Shown: one piece after another, positions 1-6,885 of the stretch | Position numbering within the stretch: the first letter of the stretch is position 1 | Layout of the letters: each line of letters opens with the position of its first letter | Notes under the pieces: model-generated | What the model saw: the letters and a program-made list of their open reading frames with translations, nothing else | What the model was told of the DNA's origin: nothing | Databases searched by the model: none | Origin: an uncultured Clostridia bacterium | GTDB lineage: Bacteria; Bacillota; Clostridia; Christensenellales; Aristaeellaceae | DNA length: 15,765 nucleotides | Assembly (NCBI GenBank): GCA_934630975.1 | Contig: CAKTXH010000051.1 | Span: forward strand, 1-15,765 | Direction: 5' to 3' | Program-made: the position numbers and the translations under genes

Positions 1-103
1 TCTCACTGCGACTCGTGAAAATCGCAGTTCGCGTTCTTCTTGATTCTGTATCGTTTTCAAGGATCATCGCTGTCCGCTCGGCTCAGTGGCTCGCGCTGAC
101 AGC
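1..103 (-). promoter_or_regulatory. Probable rRNA operon leader with boxA-like element
   Basis: On the minus strand, bases 66 to 51 read TGATCCTTGAAAACGA, close to the Firmicutes rrn boxA/leader motif (TGTTCTTTGAAAACT), which recruits Nus-factor antitermination. A hairpin with 6-base ends (GCTGTC/GACAGC, 69-103) lies at the predicted transcript start, and a perfect 7-base stem (ACTGCGA 22-28 paired with 5-11 on the minus strand) lies near the window edge and could be a processing stem. No open reading frame is needed to explain this stretch. The assignment is by resemblance; the rRNA gene itself would be left of position 1. Confidence 0.6.
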
Positions 104-109
104 TCAGTT

Positions 110-138
110 ATTATATCGCAGTTTCGGCTCCCTGTCAA
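110..138 (-). promoter_or_regulatory. Consensus sigma-A promoter, probably of an rRNA operon
   Basis: Read on the minus strand there is a perfect -35 (TTGACA, 133-138), a 17-base spacer and a perfect -10 (TATAAT, 110-115). Just upstream (139-185) are phased A-rich tracts of the form AAAAAGT and GAAAAAGG that resemble an UP element. Transcription would start near 103 and run off the left edge. Perfect promoters with A-tracts are typical of rRNA operons in Firmicutes, and the boxA-like leader downstream supports this. That the transcript is an rRNA is inferred, since no rRNA body is in the window. Confidence 0.85.
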
Positions 139-215
139 TACCTTTTTCAAACTTTTTCTGACACTTTTTGAATCTTTTTCATCCGTTTCCGAATTTTCCA
201 GCTCCTTCTCCTTCG

Positions 216-241
216 TTTTTTCTTGCTCTCGCAAGAAAAAA
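216..241. repeat. AT-rich perfect hairpin, possible terminator
   Basis: Perfect 11-base inverted repeat (TTTTTTCTTGC, 4-base loop, GCAAGAAAAAA). Only the loop-proximal part is GC-containing, and the T and A runs on both sides would allow weak intrinsic termination in either direction. It lies between the rRNA-type promoter and the stop of the flavoprotein remnant, so it could have been that gene's terminator. Function is inferred from shape only. Confidence 0.4.
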
Positions 242-284
242 CAGCCCCGCGCAGCGCGCGTGGCCATCTGTCAGAATTCCTGCA

Positions 285-507
285 TTATTCTTTTGCGAAC
301 GCAGCCGCCTGCTGACCGGCGATCCGTCCAAAGGTCGTCGTAATGCTCAGCATCGAGCCGGAGCACGGGTATCCAGATCAAAGAACTGGCCGGAGGCGCA
401 TTCGCCCGCCGCGTACAGACCCGGAATCGCCTTTCCTTCGGTATTCAGCACTTCGGCGTTCGTGTTGGTTTCAAAGCCGCCAAAGCCCGCAACCGTCGCA
501 CGGATAT
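285..507 (-). pseudogene. C-terminal remnant of FAD-dependent fumarate reductase-like flavoprotein
   Basis: Minus-strand translation from 507 reads a typical C-terminal FAD-binding segment of the fumarate reductase/urocanate reductase/3-oxosteroid dehydrogenase flavoprotein superfamily: VAGFGGFETNT, then GLYAAGECASGQFFDLD. At about 371 the reading frame shifts by one base and resumes as YPCSGSMLSI, then GRIAGQQAAAFAKE and a TAA stop at 285-287. Restoring one base would give the expected ...DLDYPCSGSML... . Upstream the homology stops exactly at the palindromic repeat at 508-590, so the FAD-binding N-terminus and the substrate domain are gone. No start codon or ribosome-binding site is present. 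In the living family these proteins reduce enoate-type substrates using FAD. This fragment cannot be functional. Family level is confident; the exact substrate class is not knowable. Confidence 0.82.
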
Positions 508-590
508 GGGGCTTTGCCCCATCGCCCCACCAAAGGGCTTTCCGAACGTTTACGGCGGCTTTTGCCGCATCGCCCTTTGGAAACCTTCGG
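508..590. repeat. Dispersed palindromic repeat, copy 1
   Basis: Two linked palindromes: GGGGCTTTGCCCC (508-520), then CCAAAGGGC (530-538) paired with GCCCTTTGG (572-580), closed by AAACCTTCGG (581-590). The same layout and nearly the same arms recur at 11763-11813, but the loop of the second hairpin is longer here (33 bases against 9) and holds an extra small inverted repeat (GCGGC/GCCGC). It abuts the truncated flavoprotein remnant. It resembles the REP-like intergenic elements of many Clostridia. Confidence 0.75.
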
Positions 591-653
591 GCAAAAATAC
601 TTCGTTTTTCTTGAAATATCAGGTTTGTTAGCTTGACAGCCCCTTTATCTCTC

Positions 654-1490
654 TCAATAGTTCTCGAGAAAGCTGTGTTCTTCCCCCTTGGTTTTCCAGC
701 CCGGCATGGTATCCAGACAAACCGCGTGGATGCTGTTAAAGATGCTCTTTTCGATATCCGGGTTATCCCGTTTCAGCCGTTTGAGCAGCTGCTTGACCTC
801 CTGCCGCTTCGAGCCGCCGCCGCCGTTGTCGCACATCGTGCAGTTTTCGGTAAACCGGCAGGCGCACTGAATGAATTCCAGCTCGTGCGCGTTCTTCCAG
901 CGGATGATATCGTCCTCATGGATGCAGTACATCGGGCGGATCAATTCCATGCCCTCGAAGTTGCTGCTGTGCAGCTTGGGCAGCATCGCCTGAAGCTGCG
1001 CGCCGTAGAACATCGCCATCACCGTCGTTTCAATCACGTCGTTGAAGTGGTGGCCCAGCGCGATCTTGTTGCAGCCCAGCTCTTTCGCCTTGCTGTACAG
1101 GTAACCCCGGCGCATGCGCGCGCAGAGGTAGCACGGGTTGTGCTCGCTGTTGTTGGCCACGTCGAATACGTCCGTCTCAAAAATCGTGATCGGCACGTTC
1201 AGCAGCGCGGCGTTCTGCTCGATCTTCCGGCGGTTGATCTCGTTGTACCCGGGGTCCATCACCAGAAAGACCGTCTCAAAATGCACCTTGCTGTGGCGCT
1301 GCAATTCCTGCATGAGCTTGGCCATCAGCATGGAATCCTTGCCGCCGGAGATGCACACGGCGATCTTGTCGCCCTCCTGAATCAGCTCGTAGCGCTTCAC
1401 GGCGAGGATGAACGGCTTCCACAGTTCCTTGCGGTAGGTGGTCAGAATACTGCGTTCCACCCGCTGATAAAATTCAAATTCGCGTTTCAC
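654..1490 (-). CDS. TtcA-family PP-loop tRNA thiolation enzyme
   Basis: A 278-residue member of the TtcA/TtuA group of PP-loop ATPases, which adenylate a tRNA base and replace its oxygen with sulfur (2-thiocytidine at position 32 in the case of TtcA). The ATP-binding PP-loop SGGKDS is at residues 48-53, the CxxC pair is C120/C123 (NPCYLC), and GHHFNDVIET lies at 146-155. Further cysteines at 209, 211, 217 and 220 could supply the third ligand of the [4Fe-4S] cluster used by TtcA. The start overlaps the stop of the cysteine desulfurase by 4 bases (ATGA), so the two are translationally coupled and the desulfurase is the natural sulfur donor. Which base it thiolates is not certain, because Firmicutes TtcA relatives are poorly studied; 'TtcA family' is the safe name. 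No clear terminator follows the stop. Confidence 0.88.
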   Translation of the reverse strand: MKREFEFYQRVERSILTTYRKELWKPFILAVKRYELIQEGDKIAVCISGGKDSMLMAKLMQELQRHSKVHFETVFLVMDPGYNEINRRKIEQNAALLNVPITIFETDVFDVANNSEHNPCYLCARMRRGYLYSKAKELGCNKIALGHHFNDVIETTVMAMFYGAQLQAMLPKLHSSNFEGMELIRPMYCIHEDDIIRWKNAHELEFIQCACRFTENCTMCDNGGGGSKRQEVKQLLKRLKRDNPDIEKSIFNSIHAVCLDTMPGWKTKGEEHSFLENY

Positions 1491-2608
1491 TTTGTCATTT
1501 CCTCATAGCATGTTTTGAAGATCGCCAGAAATTCCGCGATCTCTTCTTCCGTCGTCAGGTAGCTCAGGCTGATTCGGATGGAATCCATCGCCCGCGCGCG
1601 GTTTCGGCTGACGGCAAATACCGCGCGCGACGGCGTGCCCTCCACCGAACAGGCGGATTTTACCGATACGCAGACCCCGCGCGCATCCAGCGCCGCCGCC
1701 ATCGCCGCGCCGCGCACGCCCTCGACGCTCAGGTTCAGGATGTGCGGAATCGCGTGTTCCGGGCTGTTGATCGCCACTTTGGGGTAAGCCGCCAGCGTTG
1801 CGCGAAGCCGTTCGTTGAGCGCCTTGACGCGCTCATAGCGCGCAGGCTGCTCGTTGAGCGCGATTTCCAGCGCCGTTTCCGTCGCCGCGGCCAGCCCGAC
1901 GGGCGGCGTGCCGCTTCGATAGAGGGACGCGCTCGCGCCGCCGTGAATCAGCGGCTCCATGCCCACGTCCTCCCGGCGCAGCAGCAGGCCCACGCCGTTG
2001 AGTCCATAGAATTTGTGCGCGGCCAAACTCATCGTGTCCGCGTCTTCAAACGATATCGGAATCTTGCCGACCGCCTGCGTCGCGTCCACGTGCAGGCGGC
2101 AATGCGGGTAAGCCTCCAGCATGCGGGCGATTTCCTTCACCGGCTGCACCACGCCCAGCTCGCTGTCCACCGCGGTGATCGTCACCAGCACCGTGTCCCT
2201 GCGCAGCAATTCGGCCAGCTCGTTCAAATCGACGCGCCCTTCCCGGTCGATGGATACCACGTCGATCTGCGCGCCCTGCTCCTGCATCGCCGTCAGGCAG
2301 CCGCTCACCGACGCGTGCTCCAGCGGCGTGGTGATGACATGCCGCCCGACGTGTCGGCTGGCGCGCAAAATGCCCTTGATGGCCGTGTTGTTGGATTCGC
2401 TCGCGCCGGAGGTCTGGATGATCTCCGTCTCCTTCGCGCCGAGCATCCGCGCCATGTGCGCAAGGCTCGCATGCAGAATCTCCGCCGCCTGCCGCCCCGC
2501 CGCGTGTTTGCTGTTCGCGTTGCCGATGCACAGCCGCTCCACCTCGCAGAACCGCGCCAGCACGCGCTCGTCCGCCGGGGTGTTCGCCGTGTAATCCAGA
2601 TCAATCAT
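1487..2608 (-). CDS. Cysteine desulfurase (NifS/IscS family)
   Basis: A 373-residue PLP-dependent class V aminotransferase-fold enzyme that takes sulfur from cysteine as an enzyme persulfide, leaving alanine. Visible family residues: H98 (EHAS), D175 and Q178 (HVDATQAVGK), the PLP lysine K199 in AAHKFYG, the RSGT segment at 231-234, and the catalytic cysteine C320 in VKSACS. The usual YGPKG segment after the lysine reads YGLNG and the usual GGGQE-type loop reads GGASAS, so it is a divergent branch rather than housekeeping IscS. Both ends overlap neighbours by 4 bases, with the aminopeptidase upstream and the TtcA-like enzyme downstream. Inference: it supplies sulfur to the TtcA-like enzyme. 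No IscU, SufU or IscR gene is nearby, which argues against a dedicated Fe-S assembly role. Confidence 0.92.
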   Translation of the reverse strand: MIDLDYTANTPADERVLARFCEVERLCIGNANSKHAAGRQAAEILHASLAHMARMLGAKETEIIQTSGASESNNTAIKGILRASRHVGRHVITTPLEHASVSGCLTAMQEQGAQIDVVSIDREGRVDLNELAELLRRDTVLVTITAVDSELGVVQPVKEIARMLEAYPHCRLHVDATQAVGKIPISFEDADTMSLAAHKFYGLNGVGLLLRREDVGMEPLIHGGASASLYRSGTPPVGLAAATETALEIALNEQPARYERVKALNERLRATLAAYPKVAINSPEHAIPHILNLSVEGVRGAAMAAALDARGVCVSVKSACSVEGTPSRAVFAVSRNRARAMDSIRISLSYLTTEEEIAEFLAIFKTCYEEMTK

Positions 2609-3840
2609 AGCGCAAACCGCCCGTTTTCAAAGACGGTCACTTCGCGCCCGTCCTTCGTCGTGCCGATGATGGACAAATCCTCCGTGCCGACCATGAAATC
2701 CACGTGCGTGCTGCTCTCGATGTTCAGGCCGCGCCGGATCAGTTCTTCTTCCGAAAGGTTGTCGCCGTTCGGCACGCAGGCCGGGTACGCCTGTCCGAAA
2801 GCGAAGTGGCACGCCGCGTTCTCATCGAACAGCGTATTATAGAAGAGAAGCCCGCTCTGCGCAATCGGCGAATCGACTGGCACCAGCGCGATTTCGCCCA
2901 GATAGTGCGCGCCTTCGTCCGTCTCGATGGCCTGACGCAGCACGTCCTCGTTCGTGTCCGCGTGGATGCCGACGATGCGGCCGTGTTCCAGCGTCAGCCG
3001 GATGCCCTCGATGACGTTGCCGTTCAGCGCCAGCGGCTTGGAGGCGACCAGCACGCCGTCCACCGCGTCGCGCTTCGGCGCGGAAAAGACTTCCTCCGTC
3101 GGCATGTTCGCCACAAAGCGCACGCCGCTCTTCGCCGAATCCGCGCCCGCCAGCCAGACGTGCTCCTCCGGCAAGCCGACAACGACGTCCGTGCCCAGCG
3201 CGTTCTTATAGCGTACCCGCTTCAATTGCAGGGCGTTCAGTTTGCCCGCCATCTCGTCCAGATACGCGCAGTGCGCGCGCCACGCCTGCACCGCGTCGCC
3301 GCCTTCCGCCACGCGGACAGTCTTGAAAATCGCGTTCCAAAGCTTCTCCATCGCCGCGTCGTCTTCGTCGCCGGGAAAGACCTTCTTCGCCCAGCTCAGC
3401 ACGGGTACGCTGACCACGCACCACGGAAAGTCGTTGGCCATCATCGCGCGATAGAATTCCTTCTGGTCGCGCCCCGTCGCCTTTTCCCAGCGGCTCAGCC
3501 TGTCCGTGGAAACCCCGCGCAGGTTCTCCGGGTCGCTGGCCGAAACGGAGATGAAGCCCGCGCCTTCCTGGCCCAGCCGCACATTCTTTTCCACGTCCCA
3601 CGGATAAACCGCGTCGAACACGCTGTCGTCGGCATGCAGCCAGTGCTCCCGGCTGCAAACGTCGTCGCGCCATTCCATCACGACGTCCTTTGCGCCCAGC
3701 TCAAAGCAGGCCGCGCAGAGCGCCCGCCCGAAATCCGCGCAGTCCACCGGGCAGCGCACCACGACGGTCTGCCCTTTCTGCACGTTGATGCCCACCCCGG
3801 CGACCAGGCTGGCGTACTGCGTCAATAAATTTTTGTTCAT
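2605..3840 (-). CDS. M29 family metallo-aminopeptidase
   Basis: A 411-residue aminopeptidase of MEROPS family M29 (AmpS, AmpT, PepS), cytoplasmic dinuclear-metal enzymes that remove N-terminal residues from peptides. The metal and catalytic residues of the family are all present: E250 (MPTEE), E316 (GEIALV), H345 (ACHFAFG), Y352, H379 and D381 (THVDF). Length matches the family (about 410). The start chosen is the ATG at 3840, because GAGGAGA sits 7 bases upstream and the protein begins as family members do; the reading frame stays open further upstream to 3993 but runs into a palindromic repeat. First gene of the operon with the desulfurase and TtcA-like enzyme; its stop overlaps the desulfurase start by 4 bases. 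Its role beside thiolation genes is unclear and may be only co-transcription. Confidence 0.93.
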   Translation of the reverse strand: MNKNLLTQYASLVAGVGINVQKGQTVVVRCPVDCADFGRALCAACFELGAKDVVMEWRDDVCSREHWLHADDSVFDAVYPWDVEKNVRLGQEGAGFISVSASDPENLRGVSTDRLSRWEKATGRDQKEFYRAMMANDFPWCVVSVPVLSWAKKVFPGDEDDAAMEKLWNAIFKTVRVAEGGDAVQAWRAHCAYLDEMAGKLNALQLKRVRYKNALGTDVVVGLPEEHVWLAGADSAKSGVRFVANMPTEEVFSAPKRDAVDGVLVASKPLALNGNVIEGIRLTLEHGRIVGIHADTNEDVLRQAIETDEGAHYLGEIALVPVDSPIAQSGLLFYNTLFDENAACHFAFGQAYPACVPNGDNLSEEELIRRGLNIESSTHVDFMVGTEDLSIIGTTKDGREVTVFENGRFAL

Positions 3841-3949
3841 ATCGTTTCTCCTCGTTTTTACGCGAAACGCGGACGCGCGATGCGCGCCCCCTGCAACGGA
3901 TCTTTTCAAATGGTATCGACTTTCAAGCTTGGATTTCAAAGCGGGAAAT

Positions 3950-3993
3950 CCAAGAACCTCAGGTTCTTGGCAGGGTTTGGGACGGAGTCCCAA
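3950..3993. repeat. Twin palindromes in the divergent spacer
   Basis: A perfect 10-base inverted repeat with a one-base centre (CCAAGAACCT c AGGTTCTTGG, 3950-3970) is followed by a second perfect one, TTGGGAC gga GTCCCAA (3977-3993). The two-hairpin layout is like the dispersed repeats at 508 and 11763, but the bases differ, so this is a separate family. It lies between the aminopeptidase start and the mnmG promoter and could be a dispersed element, or a structure in a 5' leader. The rest of the 293-base spacer holds the mnmG promoter; no clear promoter for the aminopeptidase operon was seen. Confidence 0.65.
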
Positions 3994-4064
3994 CGTCTTC
4001 CCGGCGTTCTCCGTCGATTGTACACAGTTTTGCGGAAAAGATCAAGCTCCCGCGCAATTTTGTG

Positions 4065-4093
4065 TTTTCCGCCTTCCGCGATTGTGTTATAAT
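4065..4093 (+). promoter_or_regulatory. Probable mnmG promoter
   Basis: A perfect -10 (TATAAT, 4088-4093) lies 40 bases before the mnmG start. The -35 at the matching 17-base distance (TTTTCC, 4065-4070) is weak, with 3 of 6 consensus bases. The ribosome-binding site GGAGG (4118-4122) lies 11 bases before the ATG. The -10 is convincing; the -35 is not. Confidence 0.5.
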
Positions 4094-4133
4094 GGCGGAA
4101 GTTTCAGGATTCTTCCCGGAGGTTTCGTGATTT

Positions 4134-6005
4134 ATGGATCGTTTTGATATTGCCGTCATCGGCGCGGGGCACGCGGGCTGCGAAGCGGCGCTGGCCTGCG
4201 CAAGAATGGGGCTGGATACCCTGCTGCTCACGCTCAATCTGGATTCCATCGCCCTCATGCCCTGCAACCCCGCCATCGGCGGCACGGGCAAGGGCCATCT
4301 GGTGCGCGAAATCGACGCGCTCGGCGGCGAAATGGGCCGCGCCATCGACGATACGTTCATTCAGTCCCGCATGCTCAACACCGGCAAAGGCCCGGCCGTC
4401 CATTCCCTCCGCGCGCAGGCGGATAAGCGCGCCTATCAGCAGCGGATGAAGCGCGCGCTCTTTGCCGAGCCGCATCTGACCGTGCGTCAGGGCGAATGCG
4501 GCCGGTTTCTGACCGAAAACGGCGCAATCTGCGGCCTTGAAACCACCACCGGCGCATCCGTCGCCTGCCGCGCGGTCGTCGTCTGTTCCGGCGTGTATAT
4601 GGATAGCCGCATCATCATCGGCGAGTGCAGCTGGATGGGCGGCCCGCAGGGGCTGCTCTCCTCGTCCCATCTGGCGGGCGCGCTGCGCGAACTGCATATC
4701 GAGCTGCGCCGCTTCAAAACCGGCACACCGCCCCGCGTCGAAGAATCTTCGATTGATTTTGACGAGATGGAGCCGCAGCCCGGCGACGAAACCATCACCC
4801 CGTTCTCCTTCCTCACCGACGGCGCGCTTCAAAACCGCGCGCAGTGCTACCTGACCTATACCAACGAGGAAACCCACCGCATCATCCGCGAAAACATCCA
4901 CCGCGCCCCGATGTATGCCGGCACGATTCACGGCACGGGCGCGCGCTACTGCCCCTCCATCGAAGACAAGATCATGCGCTTCGCGGATAAGGATCGCCAC
5001 CAGCTCTTCCTCGAGCCGGAGGGGCTGGATACCGTCGAATGGTACGTTCAGGGGCTTTCCACCTCCATGCCGGAGGATGTGCAGCTCGACATGCTGCATA
5101 CCATCCCCGGCCTGCGCCATGCGCGGGTGCTTCGCCTCGCCTATGCCATCGAATACGAGTGCATTGATCCCCTCCAGCTTCGCGCGGATCTCTCCTTGCG
5201 CGCCGTGCCGGGCATGTACTTCGCCGGGCAGATCAACGGCACCAGCGGTTACGAGGAGGCCGCCGCGCAGGGCATCCTCGCGGGCATCAACGCCGCGCGC
5301 TTCGTGCAGGGCAAACCCTCCGTCATTTTGGGGCGCGATCAGGCGTATATCGGCGTACTCGTGGACGATCTGACGACCAAGGGCACCAACGAACCGTACC
5401 GCATGATGACCAGCCGCTGCGAATATCGCCTGCTCCTGCGGCAGGATAACGCCGACCTCCGCCTGACCGAAATCGGCCATGCCGTCGGCCTGGCCAGCGG
5501 CGAGCGCCTTGCCCGCATGCAGAAAAAGCGTGCCCTCACCGAAGAAACCATCGCGCGGCTCCAAAAAACGTGGCTGCCCAAGTCCGACACGCTGGATTGC
5601 TGGCTGCTTGCCCACGGCCAGCAGGCCGCAGCCGGCAGCGTTTGCGCCGCCGATCTGCTCCGCCGCCCCGGCATCGTTTACGAGGATCTGGCCGAAATCG
5701 ACCCGCACTATGTCCAGCTCCCGTTCGCCGTCAGCGAGCAGGTGAATATCTCCCTGCGCTATGCGGGCTATATCGAAAAGGAACGCCGTCAGGTCGAATC
5801 CTTCCGTCAGGCGGAAAACAAGCTCCTCCCGCAGGGATTCGATTACATGACCCTCGACGGCCTGCGCATCGAGGCCCGTCAAAAACTCACCGCCCATCAG
5901 CCGCGCTCCCTCGGCGAGGCCAGCCGCATCTCCGGCGTCTCCCCGGGCGACGTTACCGTGCTCATGGTCTGGCTGGCCAAGCGGGAATACGATCATCCAT
6001 CCTGA
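4134..6005 (+). CDS. mnmG: tRNA uridine-5-carboxymethylaminomethyl modification enzyme MnmG (GidA)
   Basis: A 623-residue FAD protein that, with the GTPase MnmE, adds the carboxymethylaminomethyl group at C5 of the wobble uridine of tRNAs reading two-fold codon boxes. The N-terminal dinucleotide-binding motif GAGHAG (residues 10-15) is followed by the family signatures CNPAIGGTGKG, GKGPAVHSLRAQADK, GTGARYCPSIEDK and the C-terminal MTSRCEYRLLLRQDNAD. Length is normal. It starts at the ATG at 4134 with GGAGG upstream and runs alone, closed by a strong terminator. mnmE is not in the window; in many Firmicutes the two are adjacent, so mnmG has been separated here. A long open frame on the opposite strand across the whole gene is a codon-bias shadow. 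Confidence 0.98.
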   Translation: MDRFDIAVIGAGHAGCEAALACARMGLDTLLLTLNLDSIALMPCNPAIGGTGKGHLVREIDALGGEMGRAIDDTFIQSRMLNTGKGPAVHSLRAQADKRAYQQRMKRALFAEPHLTVRQGECGRFLTENGAICGLETTTGASVACRAVVVCSGVYMDSRIIIGECSWMGGPQGLLSSSHLAGALRELHIELRRFKTGTPPRVEESSIDFDEMEPQPGDETITPFSFLTDGALQNRAQCYLTYTNEETHRIIRENIHRAPMYAGTIHGTGARYCPSIEDKIMRFADKDRHQLFLEPEGLDTVEWYVQGLSTSMPEDVQLDMLHTIPGLRHARVLRLAYAIEYECIDPLQLRADLSLRAVPGMYFAGQINGTSGYEEAAAQGILAGINAARFVQGKPSVILGRDQAYIGVLVDDLTTKGTNEPYRMMTSRCEYRLLLRQDNADLRLTEIGHAVGLASGERLARMQKKRALTEETIARLQKTWLPKSDTLDCWLLAHGQQAAAGSVCAADLLRRPGIVYEDLAEIDPHYVQLPFAVSEQVNISLRYAGYIEKERRQVESFRQAENKLLPQGFDYMTLDGLRIEARQKLTAHQPRSLGEASRISGVSPGDVTVLMVWLAKREYDHPS

Positions 6006-6007
6006 CA

Positions 6008-6065
6008 AAAAGCACAAGCTCCGCCTGATTCAAACGAAGCTTGTGCTTTTGTATTTCCGTTTTTA
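6008..6065. terminator. Bidirectional terminator between mnmG and the antitoxin gene
   Basis: Perfect 13-base stem (AAAAGCACAAGCT at 6008-6020 with AGCTTGTGCTTTT at 6038-6050), followed by T-rich sequence on the plus strand and a T5 run on the minus strand. It sits 2 bases after the mnmG stop and 12 bases after the end of the convergent antitoxin gene, so it can serve both. Confidence 0.88.
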
Positions 6066-6350
6066 TTCCGTCACGGGTTCAAATTCCAGCTTCAGCCGCA
6101 TCCCCATTCCGGCCGCCAGCCTTTGGAGTGTGCGAAGCGACGGATTGGCGTTTCCTCTCTCCAATCTGGAAATATCGGCCTGATTGATGCCCGTTGCATC
6201 CGCAAGCTGTTTTTGTGTCATGCCCTTGCTTTTCCGCGCGTCGATCATCGCCTGTATGATGGCAAATTCGGGTTCCAGCGCGTCATATTCCGCCCGAACC
6301 TCCTGATTTTGGAGTTGTTCCTTCAAAAAATCATCAAAGCTGTTGCTCAT
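6063..6350 (-). CDS. XRE-family antitoxin (HigA-like)
   Basis: A 95-residue DNA-binding protein. The helix-turn-helix spans about residues 34-86 (MTQKQLADATG, then INQADISRLERG as recognition helix and turn, then PSLRTLQRLAA). The first 30 residues are acidic and are a likely toxin contact. Start ATG at 6350 overlaps the toxin stop by 4 bases, with GAGGAGA inside the toxin's 3' end. The order toxin then antitoxin is that of higBA-type systems. It should neutralise the toxin and repress the shared promoter at 6738-6766. Single-domain XRE regulators are common, but coupling to a Gp49-like toxin makes the antitoxin role likely. Confidence 0.88.
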   Translation of the reverse strand: MSNSFDDFLKEQLQNQEVRAEYDALEPEFAIIQAMIDARKSKGMTQKQLADATGINQADISRLERGNANPSLRTLQRLAAGMGMRLKLEFEPVTE

Positions 6351-6706
6351 GATGGATTCTCCTCTCTGCGCAAGAAGTCCTCGCGATACTTTTTCGCCAG
6401 TCTCTTTTCGTTTTCCGGGGTTTTCTGCGTCTTTTTTACAAAGCCGTTTGTCAGCACAATTCTCTTCCCGACGTAGAAAAAATACAGCACGCGGGAAATG
6501 TCGCTGCCCACCTTCGCCCGAAGTTCAAAAATTCCATCCTCCAGCGCTTTGCTGTATGGTTCTCGTAAATCCGGGCCGTTTTCGCCCACAATTTCAATCG
6601 TGCGGAGCATTTTCGCTCTCATTTTAGGCGGAAGGGATAGGAGAAATTCCTTTGCGGGTTGTTGGCCGCTCTGTGTTTCGTAAAAGATGACCTCGTATCG
6701 GCGCAT
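6347..6706 (-). CDS. RelE/HigB superfamily toxin, phage Gp49-like
   Basis: A 119-residue basic protein of the Gp49-like group (PF05973 type) in the RelE/ParE superfamily; relatives cleave mRNA on the ribosome. Family features visible: YEVIFYETQSG at the N-terminus, the FELR strand (residues 60-63), R72 in SRVLYFFYVG, and the basic C-terminal segment with GFVKKTQKTP (88-97) and KRLAKKY. The start is placed at the ATG at 6706: residues before it in the open frame do not look like the family, and AAGGGG lies about 9-10 bases upstream. It precedes and overlaps the antitoxin gene. The pair looks less GC-rich than its neighbours, which suits horizontal gain. Exact target is unknown. Confidence 0.88.
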   Translation of the reverse strand: MRRYEVIFYETQSGQQPAKEFLLSLPPKMRAKMLRTIEIVGENGPDLREPYSKALEDGIFELRAKVGSDISRVLYFFYVGKRIVLTNGFVKKTQKTPENEKRLAKKYREDFLRREENPS

Positions 6707-6737
6707 GGGGCAAATCCCCTTTCTGTTTCTCTCTTTC

Positions 6738-6766
6738 ATTTTATGGGATATATTCCATTTTGTCAA
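6738..6766 (-). promoter_or_regulatory. Toxin-antitoxin operon promoter
   Basis: Minus strand: -35 TTGACA (6761-6766), 17-base spacer, -10 TAAAAT (6738-6743), five of six matches. The spacer contains an imperfect inverted repeat (TGGGA/TTCCA around TATA, 6744-6757), a candidate operator for the antitoxin; this last point is a guess. Confidence 0.7.
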
Positions 6767-6819
6767 GTCTGTTTTTCTGCCTCTTCTCTTTTCCAATTCT
6801 TCCTTCTCTCTTATTCCTA

Positions 6820-6848
6820 TTGACAAACTAGGTAAGTGCGTATATCAT
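6820..6848 (+). promoter_or_regulatory. tcdA operon promoter
   Basis: Plus strand: -35 TTGACA (6820-6825), 17-base spacer, -10 TATCAT (6843-6848). The ribosome-binding site AAGGGAG lies at about 6868-6874, 11 bases before the ATG of tcdA. It is divergent from the toxin-antitoxin promoter, with 53 bases between the two -35 boxes. Confidence 0.78.
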
Positions 6849-6885
6849 ACTCTCATATCCGTTTGACAAGGGAGCATCAACCATC

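Noticed and set aside
64..267. 67-residue minus-strand open frame near the left edge
   Set aside because: It runs through the rRNA-type promoter and the hairpin at 216-241, has no supporting ribosome-binding site at its start, and its lysine/glutamate run comes from the A-rich UP element.
614..642. TTGACA-like -35 on the plus strand (633-638) near the end of the TtcA-like gene
   Set aside because: The base run at 17-base spacing is AATAGT, a poor -10, and no plus-strand gene follows.
633..1508. 291-residue plus-strand open frame opposite the TtcA-like gene
   Set aside because: Shadow of a gene with clear PP-loop and CxxC motifs.
3841..3993. N-terminal extension of the aminopeptidase (extra 51 residues)
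   Set aside because: A good ribosome-binding site and the family-like start are at 3840, and the extension is encoded partly by the palindromic repeat.
4104..6017. 637-residue open frame antisense to mnmG
   Set aside because: It lies wholly opposite a full-length, well-conserved mnmG, has the Ala/Gly/Arg/His-rich composition of a codon-bias shadow in GC-rich DNA, and has no ribosome-binding site or family features.
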